A program made the translations under genes and the position numbers. Under the pieces are notes generated by a model. It saw nothing but the letters and a program-made list of their open reading frames with translations, was not told the DNA's origin and did no database searches. From assembly GCA_964007475.1 (NCBI GenBank), contig OZ023274.1, positions 31,465,827-31,529,826 of the forward strand: a DNA stretch of 64,000 nucleotides, written 5' to 3'. The DNA is from Hybos culiciformis (taxonomy: Eukaryota > Arthropoda > Insecta > Diptera > Hybotidae). Positions 22,928 through 34,239 of this stretch are shown piece by piece (positions within the stretch are counted from its first letter, which is position 1; each line of letters begins with the position of its first letter).

Positions 22928-23169
22928 TTATTATTTTTCATAAAAAAAATTTATGTAAATGTATAATGTAGTTAGATATATAGCTTTAGTTTTTGAATTG
23001 TATATAAAAAATGTTATTATATTGTAAAAAAAACTTAATAAATTTGCAAATAAAATTTATTTTTTTTGTTATTAATAATTTTTTTTTTGTAGGTTTTCAT
23101 GACAAAAATATTTAGCTAGATCGGTAGAAAGAAGAAATAGTATACATTTGAAAATGGTAATAAAATTCA

Positions 23170-23745
23170 ACCGATCAAAGTAGTGATCTATGGTCATTTT
23201 CGCTTGTCTTTGTCTAACCGGAGCGCGCACGTTAGGGTTAGAACCAAAGAATGCCATAGACGTTTACTTATGTGCGTCGGTGCATCCGATTCCATGTGAA
23301 ATCTAAAATCACACTCGTAAGCTGACTTGAGATCTGGCATCGAATTGGATGACCCGAGCACATCACCACATTGGTCAGGGTCTGGATTTCCGTCCTCCAT
23401 GGTGAGTCTAGACCAACACATTTCGCTGGCCTCAGACTCTCCACAGAAGCAGGAGATCCAGGTGGCGATCGGTTAGTTCTAGCTTTGGATTCTTGGATAG
23501 ATCCAAGAATCCTCCACTAGAAGCAGGCTTGCGGTTTTGTACCAGAAGGAGTGGTCAAACTACTCCCTTCTGATACCAACCTGGCTGGTGCTATCATCCC
23601 AAGCTAGTGAAATAAATTTCACATAGTTTCGGATGATGAGCTCCAGCACCTAAAGACAAAGAGGAAAAAAAAGATTGGGAGTTATCCAATCTTGGTCAGT
23701 GCATATCACTGAGCCATGACTAGACAACTCCGGTCATGTAAGGTT
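23170..23745. other. GC-richer unidentified repeat
   Basis: This stands out from the AT-rich surroundings (for example CCGGAGCGCGCACGTTAGGG and CCTGGCTGGTGCTATCATCC). Short hairpin words occur (GGATTCTTGGATAGATCCAA). The minus-strand frames of 60-75 aa show no recognised domain. It is probably the non-coding end of a retroelement, but the family is not identified. Confidence 0.35.
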
Positions 23746-24128
23746 TTCTTACCTTTTTTGTTGACAATCAACAATTTGAATATGAAACTAAATTTAGAAT
23801 TTACCAAGTTTATATACTTTTTCGGTAATTAAATTCCAAAAACAATTTCATATAAAAATTGTTGATACGTTTATGACACATAAAGGTAAAAATTTGCTAA
23901 TTAGGCATTTTTTATATGTTATTGATTCTATATGAACTACTTTTGTTTATTTGTTTTTTTTTTTGTAAAAAAGTTCATATGGAATCAATTCATTTTTCTT
24001 ACAAGTGCAATATGCACTTTCTTAAAAAAATTTATTTTTACACTTTATAGTATTTCTTAAACCTTCACCGCAACAATTTTTTTCTTCTTGCAAATATTGT
24101 TCGAAATCTGTTTCTCGTAGTCCTTGTA

Positions 24129-24535
24129 ATGTCTTGTTCAGACAATGAAACCTTTATATGATAATCTTACTTTTTGTGATTATCATTCTTTTTTTCATGA
24201 TTTGCTCATACAAAAAAAGTGTCATCGGAAATCATCATTATCGAAAATCATGAAAAATTTCAGGGATGAGTTTATAGTTTTTTACCATCCATGTTACCCA
24301 TTTCCACTCATTCCTAGTTATTTTTGACTTTTATTTTTGACATATTTTCTTTATTTACAAAACAAAAAAAATTTGAGTAGCAAATAATATTTATGTTTTT
24401 ATTTTGTTTGCTTTCGTGTTGTTTACTTTTTTTGTTTTCGTTCATAATCGTGTTCACACAGGCTTTCAAAGTATGATTATCTACACCAAATCACGATTAC
24501 CAAATCATGATTTAGTCGTTGTCTGAACAAGGCAT
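24129..24535 (-). mobile_element. 407-bp MITE with CCTTGTTCAGACAACG ends (copy 1)
   Basis: The ends are GTCTTGTTCAGACAATG and GTTGTCTGAACAAGGCAT. The interior has TCATGATTT/AAATCATGA words. A copy of the same length in the opposite orientation is at 42055-42461. It has no transposase. Confidence 0.85.
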
Positions 24536-25135
24536 AATGTAGAAAGGACACACCACAATACGTTTCATTTCATTCATGATAAATATAAATATATTCGCGA
24601 CAATTGAATATAGAAATTTTCAATTGCGGTATAGTATAAAATTTGGAATTGAATATGAATATTATCTATGAAATAGAAAAAAAATTAAATATTTGCCTGC
24701 ATTAGAAAAATTTTCGGATCACCTATAATTGTGAATTATCCCTAGGCTTGCCAGATAAAAATTTCTAAAAAAACGTACCCACAAAAATTGAAGTCCATAA
24801 AAAAGAAATCAAAATATAGGTACATATTATATATTTTGTTTTATTTATAAATTATCAACAAATGATACATGTAATATGTTATATAATAAAATATATTTAA
24901 AAAAATAAAATAATGTTAAAAATAAATCACAAGATTCACAAGGTCTATAATTCTGCCTTATATCACTTCAATTTTACTAATTAATATTTAGGTTATTACT
25001 ATAATAATTTAAAAAATAAATAACCAGGACTTTAGTTCTGCCTTTAACAAAATCAATTAATTCTATCACCTAAAAAGGACTTAAATTCTGCCTTTAAAAA
25101 AATCACAAGGACTTCACTTAATTATAATTTGATTA

Positions 25136-26809
25136 TTAGTTATATTTTTCATTCCCTTTAATTTTTTTTAATAATTCGTCATTCTGAATGACATATTTGT
25201 AAAACTCTTTGCAATTCATTTTAAAATTATGCTTCACGACGATTTCAGCTTCTATATTTTTTATGAGGAGACGACTTCTATCAGATCTCCAAGCATGAAA
25301 CATTAAGCTAAACATACGTTCACTTATCGCGTTGGAATGAGGTAACGCAAAAACAAATTCTATAATTATAAGCATATTTGGAGAATTAAATGTTTTAAAT
25401 ATTTTTATCCATTTTTCTTCATATGTTAAGTTCTGTAAATCTGGTATAATTTGTTTAAGTATTATGTACTCTTCAAATAAACCGTCTACGTCAATATTTT
25501 TAATAGGAAATAACTTCAGTACATTTAAAAAAGCTTCAAAAGTAGGAACTTCTACCAATTTAAAAACATTAAGAGCTTCGAACTTATTATTAATGAAATC
25601 AAATCTTTTTTCAATGTATTGAATCATTTGTTCTAAAAATGCAGAAGCTCTTTTGAGAAATAATTTTTTTTCAGTATCATTATTGCATTTTTCTAATGCC
25701 TGTTGTGCTATAGTGCCATAAAATTTTTGCTGTAGCTTCGTTTTTAACGAATTCCTTAAATTCTTAAGCAAGTCAAATACTTCTATTACTACAGGACCTT
25801 CACCTTCTAGTTTTAATATTACGTTTTTAATAACTGACCCAACATTTGATAGCAAACCTAAATACGCTTCTGATAATTCATTATTTAAAAAATCTATCAC
25901 TAAAGCTGGTGGTGAGGATTTCGAATTAAAATATGATTTTATGGGCTCAAAATTTTTGTAAAGGCGATCGATAGCTGGCACAAGAGATAACCACCTTGTC
26001 GGAACATGCCGTAACATTTCTGTGTATTCGATATCGCAAAAATCATAGAATTCCATTAGTGTCTGCTTCCTTTTGGTATGAGAGCTGAACTCATTATATA
26101 TTTTAACAATAATACATTCTAAGTCAAATTTAAGTAAATTTGAAGCATTTTTAACAGCGTTTGACAGCATATGGCACAAACATCCTACTTCTATAATGTC
26201 TGGATTTACTTTTCTGAGCTCAGTAAAAACACTTTGATGCCGACCAAAATTGACGTTAGCATTATCCCCGCAATAGCTTATTATGCTTTTCGGATCTAAA
26301 TTTGCTTTATTTAGATAACTAATTAAAGAACGAGCAATATGCTGTGATGTTTCACTTGAGCTCTCAAAAAAATTTAAAATTTTTGTTTGGACACCAACAT
26401 CTTTCAAAAAATATCGTAGTACTAGAGGAAACATTTTTATATTACCCTTGTTAGACGCGTCTGTAGCAATAGTATAAGGAAGATTATTGTTTTTTATACT
26501 AGCAATAATATAATTTTGGGATTCTTTTGCTAATACGTTCGTTACAATTTTCGAACATTTAGTACGACCACAAGTGAAATTGGATGCTATTTTTGAATCT
26601 GGAAACAAAGAATGCAATAAAGAACTGGTACAATTTGATGAATTGAAGCTATGAGAATGCTGAACACTGTGATATACAAAGGTAGCCTCTGCAGCGCTAA
26701 TTTTTTTCTCTAATGAAGTTATTGTTGACGACGAGGCTGGAAAAAATGAAGTTAGGTTATTGGTACTTGATGCTGCTTTTAAGTTAGCTATATGTTTTAT
26801 TGTATTCAT
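25136..26809 (-). CDS. hAT transposase, main frame (RNase H-like core and dimerisation domain)
   Basis: A 557-aa frame with no internal stops. Candidate catalytic-core segments are TIATDASNKG (first acidic site), ISYCGDNANVNFG (second acidic site, with a CGDN signature) and VGCLCHMLSNAVKNA. Then follow HVPTRWLSL and the C-terminal hAT dimerisation block LPHSNAISERMFSLMFHAWR. The DNA-binding BED finger lies in the preceding frame (26806-27018). The overlap is the four bases ATGA, so translation of the full protein needs a frameshift, or this copy carries a one-base lesion. The completeness of the frame suggests recent insertion or recent loss of activity. Confidence 0.9.
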   Translation of the reverse strand: MNTIKHIANLKAASSTNNLTSFFPASSSTITSLEKKISAAEATFVYHSVQHSHSFNSSNCTSSLLHSLFPDSKIASNFTCGRTKCSKIVTNVLAKESQNYIIASIKNNNLPYTIATDASNKGNIKMFPLVLRYFLKDVGVQTKILNFFESSSETSQHIARSLISYLNKANLDPKSIISYCGDNANVNFGRHQSVFTELRKVNPDIIEVGCLCHMLSNAVKNASNLLKFDLECIIVKIYNEFSSHTKRKQTLMEFYDFCDIEYTEMLRHVPTRWLSLVPAIDRLYKNFEPIKSYFNSKSSPPALVIDFLNNELSEAYLGLLSNVGSVIKNVILKLEGEGPVVIEVFDLLKNLRNSLKTKLQQKFYGTIAQQALEKCNNDTEKKLFLKRASAFLEQMIQYIEKRFDFINNKFEALNVFKLVEVPTFEAFLNVLKLFPIKNIDVDGLFEEYIILKQIIPDLQNLTYEEKWIKIFKTFNSPNMLIIIEFVFALPHSNAISERMFSLMFHAWRSDRSRLLIKNIEAEIVVKHNFKMNCKEFYKYVIQNDELLKKIKGNEKYN

Positions 26810-27018
26810 GTGTTGCTAAATTCTGTGCAACAGTTATTGCATTTCGCAACATTGGGTTTTCCTGCTACTCTGACCAGCCATTGATAAGACTTTGGCCACT
26901 CATCGCTAAAATGATTAACACGACGTCGTCTTTTTATTTTGGATTTTCCACTAATATTTTGATTTTCATCTTCCGTGTTGTACTCGCTGTTTTCAATATT
27001 AATTTCTTTTTCCATCAT
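26806..27018 (-). CDS. N-terminal part of the hAT transposase (BED-like zinc finger), separated by a frameshift
   Basis: A 70-aa frame starts MMEKEINIEN, has a basic stretch KSKIKRRRRVNHF, then WLVRVAGKPNVAKCNNCCTE, the C-x2-C half of a BED finger. The histidine half (H-x5-H) lies in the other frame at the very start of the 557-aa frame: HM is read across the overlap, followed by NTIKH. The two halves therefore belong to one domain interrupted by a single-base shift near 26810-26825. Confidence 0.8.
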   Translation of the reverse strand: MMEKEINIENSEYNTEDENQNISGKSKIKRRRRVNHFSDEWPKSYQWLVRVAGKPNVAKCNNCCTEFSNT

Positions 27019-27659
27019 GTTATATCTTAAATAAAATTAAAAGCCGATTTAGTTTTAAAATCTTTATAAATACTTCAAAAACAATACTTGTATACACAAA
27101 AGTTGCTTTCATAAAGTTGAACTGGAAATTGCTAAATAGGGAAAAATTATAACAAATCTGAAAATTTAAATATTTAATTTCCTTTGACTTAGCTTATAAA
27201 ATAAATTCTAAAAATAATACTTCTATTTGAATTGCATTTTATAAATAAACAAAATTTTTGTTTAAACATGATAGCACCCTTTAAATAATCAAATGGATAA
27301 TTCTACCCTTTAAACAAAAACGCAGCATAATATAAACGAGCCAGCAGTATAAACAAAACTGTGTTCGTAATACATGTTTTGCTTTGCGCGTATTTATTAC
27401 ATCATTAGGCTTAAATTACAACAATTTTTAAAACATTTGTTTCGACTTCAAAATTAATCAGTAAAAAACGTACCTTTGGGTACGTTTTTACAAATTTCGG
27501 ATATAACGTACATTCTAATTTTTTAAGCCAAAATAACGTACGGTACGTTTAAATAACGTACACCTGGCAAGCCTAATTATCCCCGAGATCCGAATTTTTT
27601 TATTTATAAAATTTTTTATTATCGATTAATTTTTTTTCGTTTACCATTTCCAAGGCCCC

Positions 27660-27718
27660 CCAGATCCTGGGCCCTGTGCGAGTGCACCTGTTGCACTTGC
27701 CTAGTTACGGCACTGCGT
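27660..27718. mobile_element. hAT-like terminal fragment (CAGTGCCGTAACTAGG on the minus strand)
   Basis: Read on the minus strand, CAGTGCCGTAACTAGGCAAG leads into a GC-rich block CACTCGCACAGGGCCCAGG. This is the style of hAT termini found widely in insects. No transposase of matching type is adjacent. Confidence 0.4.
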
Positions 27719-27785
27719 TTTCATACAAATCAAATTTGTCATTCGTTCAAAAATATATAATTTTTCTACTGACATAGACCTAACA

Positions 27786-27920
27786 CTGTCTATTACTACG
27801 TTTCTATGATCGGGTTGCAACAGAGTTGAGTTTTCGTTGAGTTGATTTTTAATATGAAATTTTTCAACTCGACGAAAACTCAACTCTGTTTCAAACCGAT
27901 CGTATTGCGTTTCCATCAGA
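27786..27920. mobile_element. Short palindromic MITE with CAACTCTGTTTC arms
   Basis: The arms GCAACAGAGTTGAGTTTTCG and CGAAAACTCAACTCTGTTTC face each other around TTTTTCAACTCGACG. Related to the larger element at 28983-29390. Confidence 0.7.
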
Positions 27921-28469
27921 GTAAACATATTTCTATAGTAGAGTAACAAGGAATAACGAAAATTTTTAACCAAAAAAAAAAAAAAAATTCACCTCCCTCT
28001 TACAAGGTGCCTTTCTGATTCCTTTTACTTAATTTTTTTTCGCAGGTTTTTTTAAAATCCAAAATTAAGTACTTTTTTAAGAACAAAGTGAGTTCATTTC
28101 GTTTTATTTTCGACTTAAAACTATTTTCATATTTTTAAAATTTTTGAAAACCGTAAAATTACTTATATTTTACAATTTTTTTAATTTTTTGTAAAGGCAA
28201 AAAATTATCATAGTCACCTGGTTCTTTTATGAAATAAATGCATTGTTTACATTTATTTGGCCTTAAGCGCGTCATAGTTTCCCTTAAATACTCAATACTA
28301 ATAAATAAAAATCATATGATTTTTGTTTTGCTTTAATTTTTCGATTTTAAGGATGTGAGAATTTTTTTTAAAGCTTAAAGCTAATTTCAATTTCAACCGC
28401 TAGTGATTTAAATGTGAGAAATTAAAATAATAATTTAAATTAACTTTTACCAATTTTTTAGTTCTCAAT

Positions 28470-28751
28470 TTGATGAATTTTAAACAGTTTGAAAAATGTA
28501 AATTAACAGTTCCTCCTAAAAACGTTCTTAATTATATTAAAATATTACAGGATAAGTTTGCTGAAAATTTCGATTTACATGTAACAGAAAATAATTTAGT
28601 AAGTAAATTAGCTTCCCTTCTTACAAACGTTGAATGTAATTTCAAATGTTGTGAAAATTTCAATAAAATTTTTTTTTTTTTTTTAATTCATTTTTTTTTT
28701 AATTCATTTTTTCATACGTGTGCGCATATATTTCATTTTAAATTTTTTTAA
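28470..28751 (+). CDS. Unrecognised small reading frame, possibly a transposase tail or an exon
   Basis: A 93-aa frame starting MMNFKQFEKCKLTVPPKNVL. Its first about 65 residues have normal composition and a balanced helix-forming pattern (YIKILQDKFAENFDL), then CKCCENF-type cysteines before it dissolves into poly-Phe from a T run. The segment TVPPKNV...CCENFNKI vaguely resembles C-termini of THAP9/P-element-like transposases. That is a guess, and no catalytic motif is present. An acceptor-like TTTTTTAG lies just upstream (28455-28462). It sits between two related MITEs. Confidence 0.25.
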   Translation: MMNFKQFEKCKLTVPPKNVLNYIKILQDKFAENFDLHVTENNLVSKLASLLTNVECNFKCCENFNKIFFFFLIHFFFNSFFHTCAHIFHFKFF

Positions 28752-28982
28752 TAAAAATGTAAAAATTAGAAAAAATAGAAATAAAATGTTGTCTGTGATG
28801 AGTTTATAAAATTAAAAGTCTTGTTTTATTTCGTAATTTTTAAAAAAGCAACCATCTCATCCCTGATCATTTTTATTCAACACAATGATAGATTTTGAGT
28901 AAAAAAAAACATAGATTTTTTGACGGGACGAAATAAATTTTCTATGGCAGATACTTTATACTTTATGAAATAGGTGTACAAT

Positions 28983-29390
28983 GGTTTCCATGCAGTGTTG
29001 AAACAGAGTTGAGTTGTCGTTGAGTTCAATTTTTTTTCAATTTTCAACCCAGGTCGTTTCCATGCATAATAAATCGAGTTGAGTTGAAATGACAGAAATA
29101 TAATAATGTAGTGAAATATGTTTGTTTTTTTTTTAATAAAAAAGTAAATAGTAGAGAGATAGATATTCAGTTTTCAAATTTACAAGTTCTAATTCTGGAT
29201 ATTAAAATTAAATATTAATAAGGAAAAATGAATATTATCCAAAAAAAAGACCAATATTTTTGCAAACAAATGAAGTAAACAACACTATTTATCTCAACTC
29301 AACCCAATTGTTTTCGTTGAGTTCAAATTGGGTTTAACGAATTTTCGACACAACGACAACTCAACTCTTTTTCAACTCTGCATGGAAACG
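28983..29390. mobile_element. Foldback MITE with GTTTCCATGCAG ends
   Basis: Left end GGTTTCCATGCAGTGTTGAA, right end TTCAACTCTGCATGGAAACG. The arms repeat GAGTTGAGTTGTCGTTGAG and its complement. The element is about 410 bp with no transposase. Confidence 0.8.
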
Positions 29391-29399
29391 CAGTAATGG

Positions 29400-30380
29400 A
29401 AACGTAACATATTTTAAAATTCAAGCAAAAATCAATTTTTTTTTTTTTGTGTACATTTTTTGACTTTTTATTTATTTTTTTGTGACAGAAATTAATCAAA
29501 TCCCGCTTGACATAATGATACGTAAATGTTACGAAAACGAGGAAATGTTTCAAAGAAAACTTCATTTTCGTTTTTCAGAAATAAAAAAAAAACGAAAATG
29601 ATTCCATTTCCATATGATAATTAGAATAAATTGCGAAGACTTGTGTATGTGTTGGTAATTCGTTAATTGTTCATTTAAAATGAATTAAAAATATAGCGTT
29701 TTATCGAAATAAAATAGATTTTCAAAAATGAATCAAAAAAGAACTAATTTGTCAGCCTAAAAAAGGCTCATAAAAAAATATATCAAAAATGAACCAATTT
29801 CTCGTACTAATAAGGCCTTGTAAAAAAGAATTAAAAATGAACCAAGTTTTTGAACGTTTAAAAAATTGAAATAAAAAGCATTTGTTTGAATTTTTTTTAA
29901 ATATATTCTTCATTTTATATTTTCTTTATTTTATATTTTTGATTTTAATAATTTACTAAAAAATTAATAATATTAATTTAAATTAAACATTCAAAAATTA
30001 ATAATAAAATCAAAAAACAAATTAACTTTTATTGCAATAATATATGAAACATAGTTTTATACATAAAAACAAATTTAAATATAAAATTTAAAGGTAGAAA
30101 ATATTTATTATTTTTTAATTGGAATTATTGTTTTTAAACCTATCCTTGGCGTATTGAAACCACTTTTTGAAGACTATAAAAGCATATACTGTTCTAAAAT
30201 CCGGGTATTTTTTTTATCGACAAATCTAAAGTAAAATAAGAATTAATAAATTGAAAGAAAAAACTTTCAATATTTTCACTTCCAAAACTAGTCCTATTTA
30301 TTAATTATATTATCTTTAAGTAATATCTGAGCAGGCAGAGCTGAAAATGGATTATTACATGAATTAAACAATATTTATAT
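29400..30380. other. AT-rich region, no gene seen
   Basis: Contains three loosely repeated GAACCAA/GAACTAATTT motifs, each following AAAAATGA or a similar sequence (29730-29850). It contains no supportable coding frame. Confidence 0.5.
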
Positions 30381-30384
30381 ATAA

Positions 30385-30968
30385 GCGTTCCCGGACATGA
30401 CGCGTTCCCGGAATGACGTTTTCGTATAGAATTGCATAAAAAACATAGAATAACCTCAAAAACATCCGTTATTAAGATTAATATTGCAAAAGGTCCTAAT
30501 AATGTTTGAGAATTAATATATTTAAAGTCATTTACTTTTTTTTTTCTTAGAATTATTGGCGTTCCCGGAATGACGGTGAATTATGGTACGCTACAAAAAT
30601 TCGATACAAAAACGCACTTACCTCTTACAGTTCTCACATTTTAATAAAAAACAAATCAGGCATTTATTTCCCCTTAGGTGCTCTAAAGAATTACCGAGTG
30701 GCGCTATCTTTAGCACTTTTCTGAAATAAGATATTTTAAAAAAATGAAGGCGTTCCCGGAATGACGCGAAAACTTGTGCCAGACTTTGAGTTAAATTTTC
30801 GGAAAATATAATATTGTAAATACTAAAAGACTTATTATGAATATCATTTCATTATAATATTAACTGAGTTAAAAAGTACTTTCAGAGCATTAAAATTATT
30901 TTTTAATACGTATTTTAATTGATGTTGTCAGTGAATGTTGACTTGGGACACGTTCCCGGAATGACGTT
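30385..30968. repeat. Dispersed CGTTCCCGGAATGACG motif cluster
   Basis: Four exact copies of CGTTCCCGGAATGACG start at about 30403, 30560, 30751 and 30951. A variant, CGTTCCCGGACATGACG, lies at about 30386. The unique sequence between them (about 157, 191 and 200 bp spacing) shows no obvious similarity. The core TTCCCGGAA (30405, 30562, 30753, 30953) is a 9-bp palindromic word identical to the optimal STAT binding site. No gene is adjacent. Confidence 0.9.
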
Positions 30969-31093
30969 TTGAGGGTAATTTGTGAAAAAAAATATATTTA
31001 ATCAATAAATTAAAAAAAAATATTTTGATGTGGCGATTAAGCAAGTTGGTTTGGATTACTTATGACGCATTATTTATAAAAAACTATTATATT

Positions 31094-31276
31094 CTATGAT
31101 TTAATCGATTCCAACTGGAATTTACCACCTTGGTGATTTTGCGCCGTATATGATTCAACTCCAATGTATCTATGTCTACCGTACCACGAAAAAGCACAAG
31201 CTGCTTTATGGGATATCACATTTTTGAAGCAACATCTGATAAATTTTTCTGGATTGTTCGCTGGCACATTATTCAT
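31094..31276 (-). pseudogene. Possible fragment of a repeated DUF4806-like protein
   Basis: The minus-strand frame contains FKNVISHKAACAFSWYGRHR. The helix-then-FSWYG pattern resembles the C-terminal segment of DUF4806-type proteins that are abundant in TE-rich insects. It is only about 60 residues, without an upstream partner I can join to it. Treat as a weak call. Confidence 0.2.
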
Positions 31277-31439
31277 TTATTTTTTTACTTTGCCCTTTTC
31301 CTTATTTCATCATTCGATTTCGAGAAATTTTCTTTTTGTTTTGTAGCTTTTTGACCAAATGATGAATAATAATTATATATGTTTAGCAACCTGACATTTT
31401 TTTCATTTTTTCAAGTTAATCGTTAGACTTTCATTTTAC

Positions 31440-33890
31440 ATTTATTTTATAGGCTGATATTTGACCTAAGTTTTTGCATTTCAGATTTTATAAAAAAAAA
31501 ATTTTTTTGGGAGATATGACGATTCTTGTGGCAGAAGGCTTGGAAAATTTTGAAACTTCAAACTATCATCTCTCTGTTGTTAAATTTACAAGAATATTTT
31601 CAGATATCATTTTAAGTAGGTATTCGTGCGGGCTTTCTTTCCAGGTGCTGGCAACTCGGTGTTGCCAGTTTAACCTATAGAGAAACCCTAAAAACACTGA
31701 AAAAACAAAAAATGGGTTTTTTCATTTGAATGTACTTCCTCAATTTTCAACCGATTTGGTCACTCTATACCATTTTCGAAACGTCTTCCAGGCCACTTTA
31801 AAAAGCCGCTTTCGCAGGTTGAAATTTTTTAATGTTTTAGAAGATAATTCACTTCTTAGAATTTCCCCATACAAAAAAATGACCATTTTTCGCCATTTTC
31901 AAAAAAGTTGTATTCCATGATCTTACGTACGATATTTTTCAAACTTCGCAGTCAAAAAGACCATATTTATACCTTTCCAAAGCCGCTTTCGCAGGTGAAA
32001 TCCGTCCAGTACTTTCGGGTTGGCGGCATTTTATATAAAACCAGTTTTGAAGTTTTTTGGTTCGATTTTTGCTCAGTTTTAGTGTTGATTTTACGGTATA
32101 TTTTTTCGACAACTGTTTTAAACAGACTCCCATTTCATTTCACTTTCATAGACATTGTCATATAAGCTTTGAAATTCTTTTTTTTAATATTTCTTCCACA
32201 TCAATTTCATTTTCTTTCCAATTTTCTTTTCCAAACTTATAACCTAAACTTTTTGCTATTGTAATTTGTTTTTTCAGTATTTAATCCTATCTGATTTTAC
32301 AATAATTTCTGAAAGGCATATAGCAAGTTCTATAAAATCGAGTATCTGCGAACAGGGCTGGAATGGGAATGAATTTAGGACCGGGAAATTCAAATTTTCT
32401 TTGTAAAAATTTTCTCACGCTTAAAAAAAAAATTAAAAGAAAACATTATAATTTTAGACAACAGATTTTAGTACCGCCCACCAGGAAACTCCTTCTAGCT
32501 TGTTAGGCCAGTCCAGCTCTGTCTCCGAATCATTCAAAATCTCACTCACGAGTTGTTTTGAGTCGCTTTTACGTTTTTTAGTAGTAGATAATTGTTTTAA
32601 ATTATTCGAACGTTTTATCCGTTCATTAACGTTCCAACATGCATTTCCTAAAAACATGTCCTCATAAATTTTGGTTTTTCAGTCATTTTTGTTATGGATT
32701 CGTTCTTTAAAATTGAGTTTTTGAATAATAACGTACATTCTTTTTTTCGTAATTTTTTTAATTTGGCATACCTCTTTTATTTATTATTCGATTCTTAAAA
32801 ATTTTTTTTTGTTGGAAAGGACTTGAAACGGTCTTTTTTTGGTTTTTGGTACAAATGTTGCCCAAAAGGTGGAGTAATTTTAGTTTAATACACAAAATTG
32901 GTTAAAACGCCATCTATACAATATTTTCAGGAACTAAAACTTTCTAAAAAAATGAAGGTAAACTCCTCCTGAATCAAAGTCTAGAACATCATGAAAGGCT
33001 ATTTCGACGTTTTCATACTCAAAAATGCTTAATTTCAAAGTAACCAAAAAGTAACGGTAAAACCTAAAAAAACCAAAATGGCGGCAAACTTGTTGAACAA
33101 ACATAATTTCTAATACCACTTTCTACCACTTTCAAGAATAAAAATCCAATTATTGCAAAAAACGCGTTTTTGTCAGGTTGCTATATATGTTTATGTGAAT
33201 TTCGTGTCAAAAAAAAGGTTCATTTTAGATATTTTCTGTTTCATTTTTTGTGATTCATATAATTTGTCAAGCGGGATATTTAACCAAGTTTTTTCATCCG
33301 GATTAAAACGAAAATTATTTTCTTTTACACAAATTTTACGCACACATTCAAAAATAATTTTAGTTTTACTTCGAAACCATCCAGTCTAAACCCCAAGTAA
33401 ATCATAAAAAAACATTTTATAAAAACAACGATTTGCTTGCGCAATAAAAGTATAAACATAGATTAATAGCTTCGCTACACTTCAGGTTACAAACACTGAA
33501 TTCCATGTTTTGCAGAAAAAAATAGGTTCGTTCTGTGTTTGGTACTTGGTTTGCCATATACATTTTTTTTTTTCTTGGTTTGAAAGTAGGTTCGACACAA
33601 ACCTAGAAATTTTACTACATAGTTTTATTGCATTTAAAAAAAAAAAGGTATAACCTGTCAATTTGCAGAAAATTTTCAGAAAAAATCATACTTTAAAATG
33701 CTTCAATATTAAAAAAATAATAATAAATTGTCGGTTGTCAAAAAAGAAAACAATCAAAATATTTAAAAAAAAAAAATTGGCTATTATTTTCAAAAAGTTT
33801 TTTAAAATTAATTAATTATAATGGAGATGGAGATTTAGATTCACAAAATCTAAATTCACAAAATGATAAAATTATTCAAAATATTTTTAT
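31440..33890. other. AT-rich region, no gene supported
   Basis: Several 60-85 aa frames exist on both strands but none shows a known domain. The word CCGCTTTCGCAGG occurs twice (about 31805 and 31983) and may mark an unidentified repeat. Confidence 0.4.
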
Positions 33891-34025
33891 AATGAAAAAT
33901 TTTACAAACAAATTTTTTTTTTTTAAACGTCAAACCAAACCGTATTTTATAAGTGTGTCACCCCATTCGCCAACCTATTTTCAAACCAAGAAATTCATGG
34001 TTGGTAACCTGAAGTGTAGCGAAGT

Positions 34026-34236
34026 TATAAGAATACAGAAAGATGGTCAGCTTCATACGACATTATTTTTGGTATTTTCATGTGAATGTGTTAGTAAAAC
34101 AAAATAAAATACGTGATAATTATCAATATATGAAAAGAATTTTATTTAGTTTTACTAACACATTCACATAAAAATACCAAAAAAGGCTGAAAAAATGTTG
34201 TATGAAGCTTCCCATCTTTCTGTATTCTTAATCTAT
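34026..34236. repeat. Palindrome with GAATACAGAAAGATGG arms
   Basis: The arms AAGAATACAGAAAGATGG and CCATCTTTCTGTATTCTTAA, and GAATGTGTTAGTAAAAC and GTTTTACTAACACATTC, pair over about 80-90 bp each. It directly abuts the outer arm of the nested structure at 34240-35166. Confidence 0.8.
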
Positions 34237-34239
34237 GGT

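Larger units (their letters stand above)
24743..27575 (-). mobile_element. hAT-superfamily DNA transposon, near-intact, 8-bp target duplication
   Basis: The termini TAGGCTTGCCAG (24743-24754) and CTGGCAAGCCTA (27564-27575) are perfect 12-bp inverted repeats. They are flanked by an exact 8-bp duplication ATTATCCC (24735-24742 and 27576-27583), the hAT hallmark. Subterminal repeats of ACGTAC occur at both ends (for example ACGTACCC near 24775 and ACGTACGGTACGTTT near 27535-27550), as expected for transposase binding sites. The element carries one transposase gene on the minus strand, split into two frames. Confidence 0.95.

Noticed and set aside
17248..27718. A single 10-kb hAT element bounded by the two GC-rich hAT-like ends
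   Set aside because: The 8-bp flanks do not match and the termini differ, so the ends are listed as separate fragments.
32454..32657. 67-aa minus-strand frame (WPNKLEGVSWW)
   Set aside because: Some resemblance to repeated insect proteins was considered, but it is too short and isolated to support a family call.
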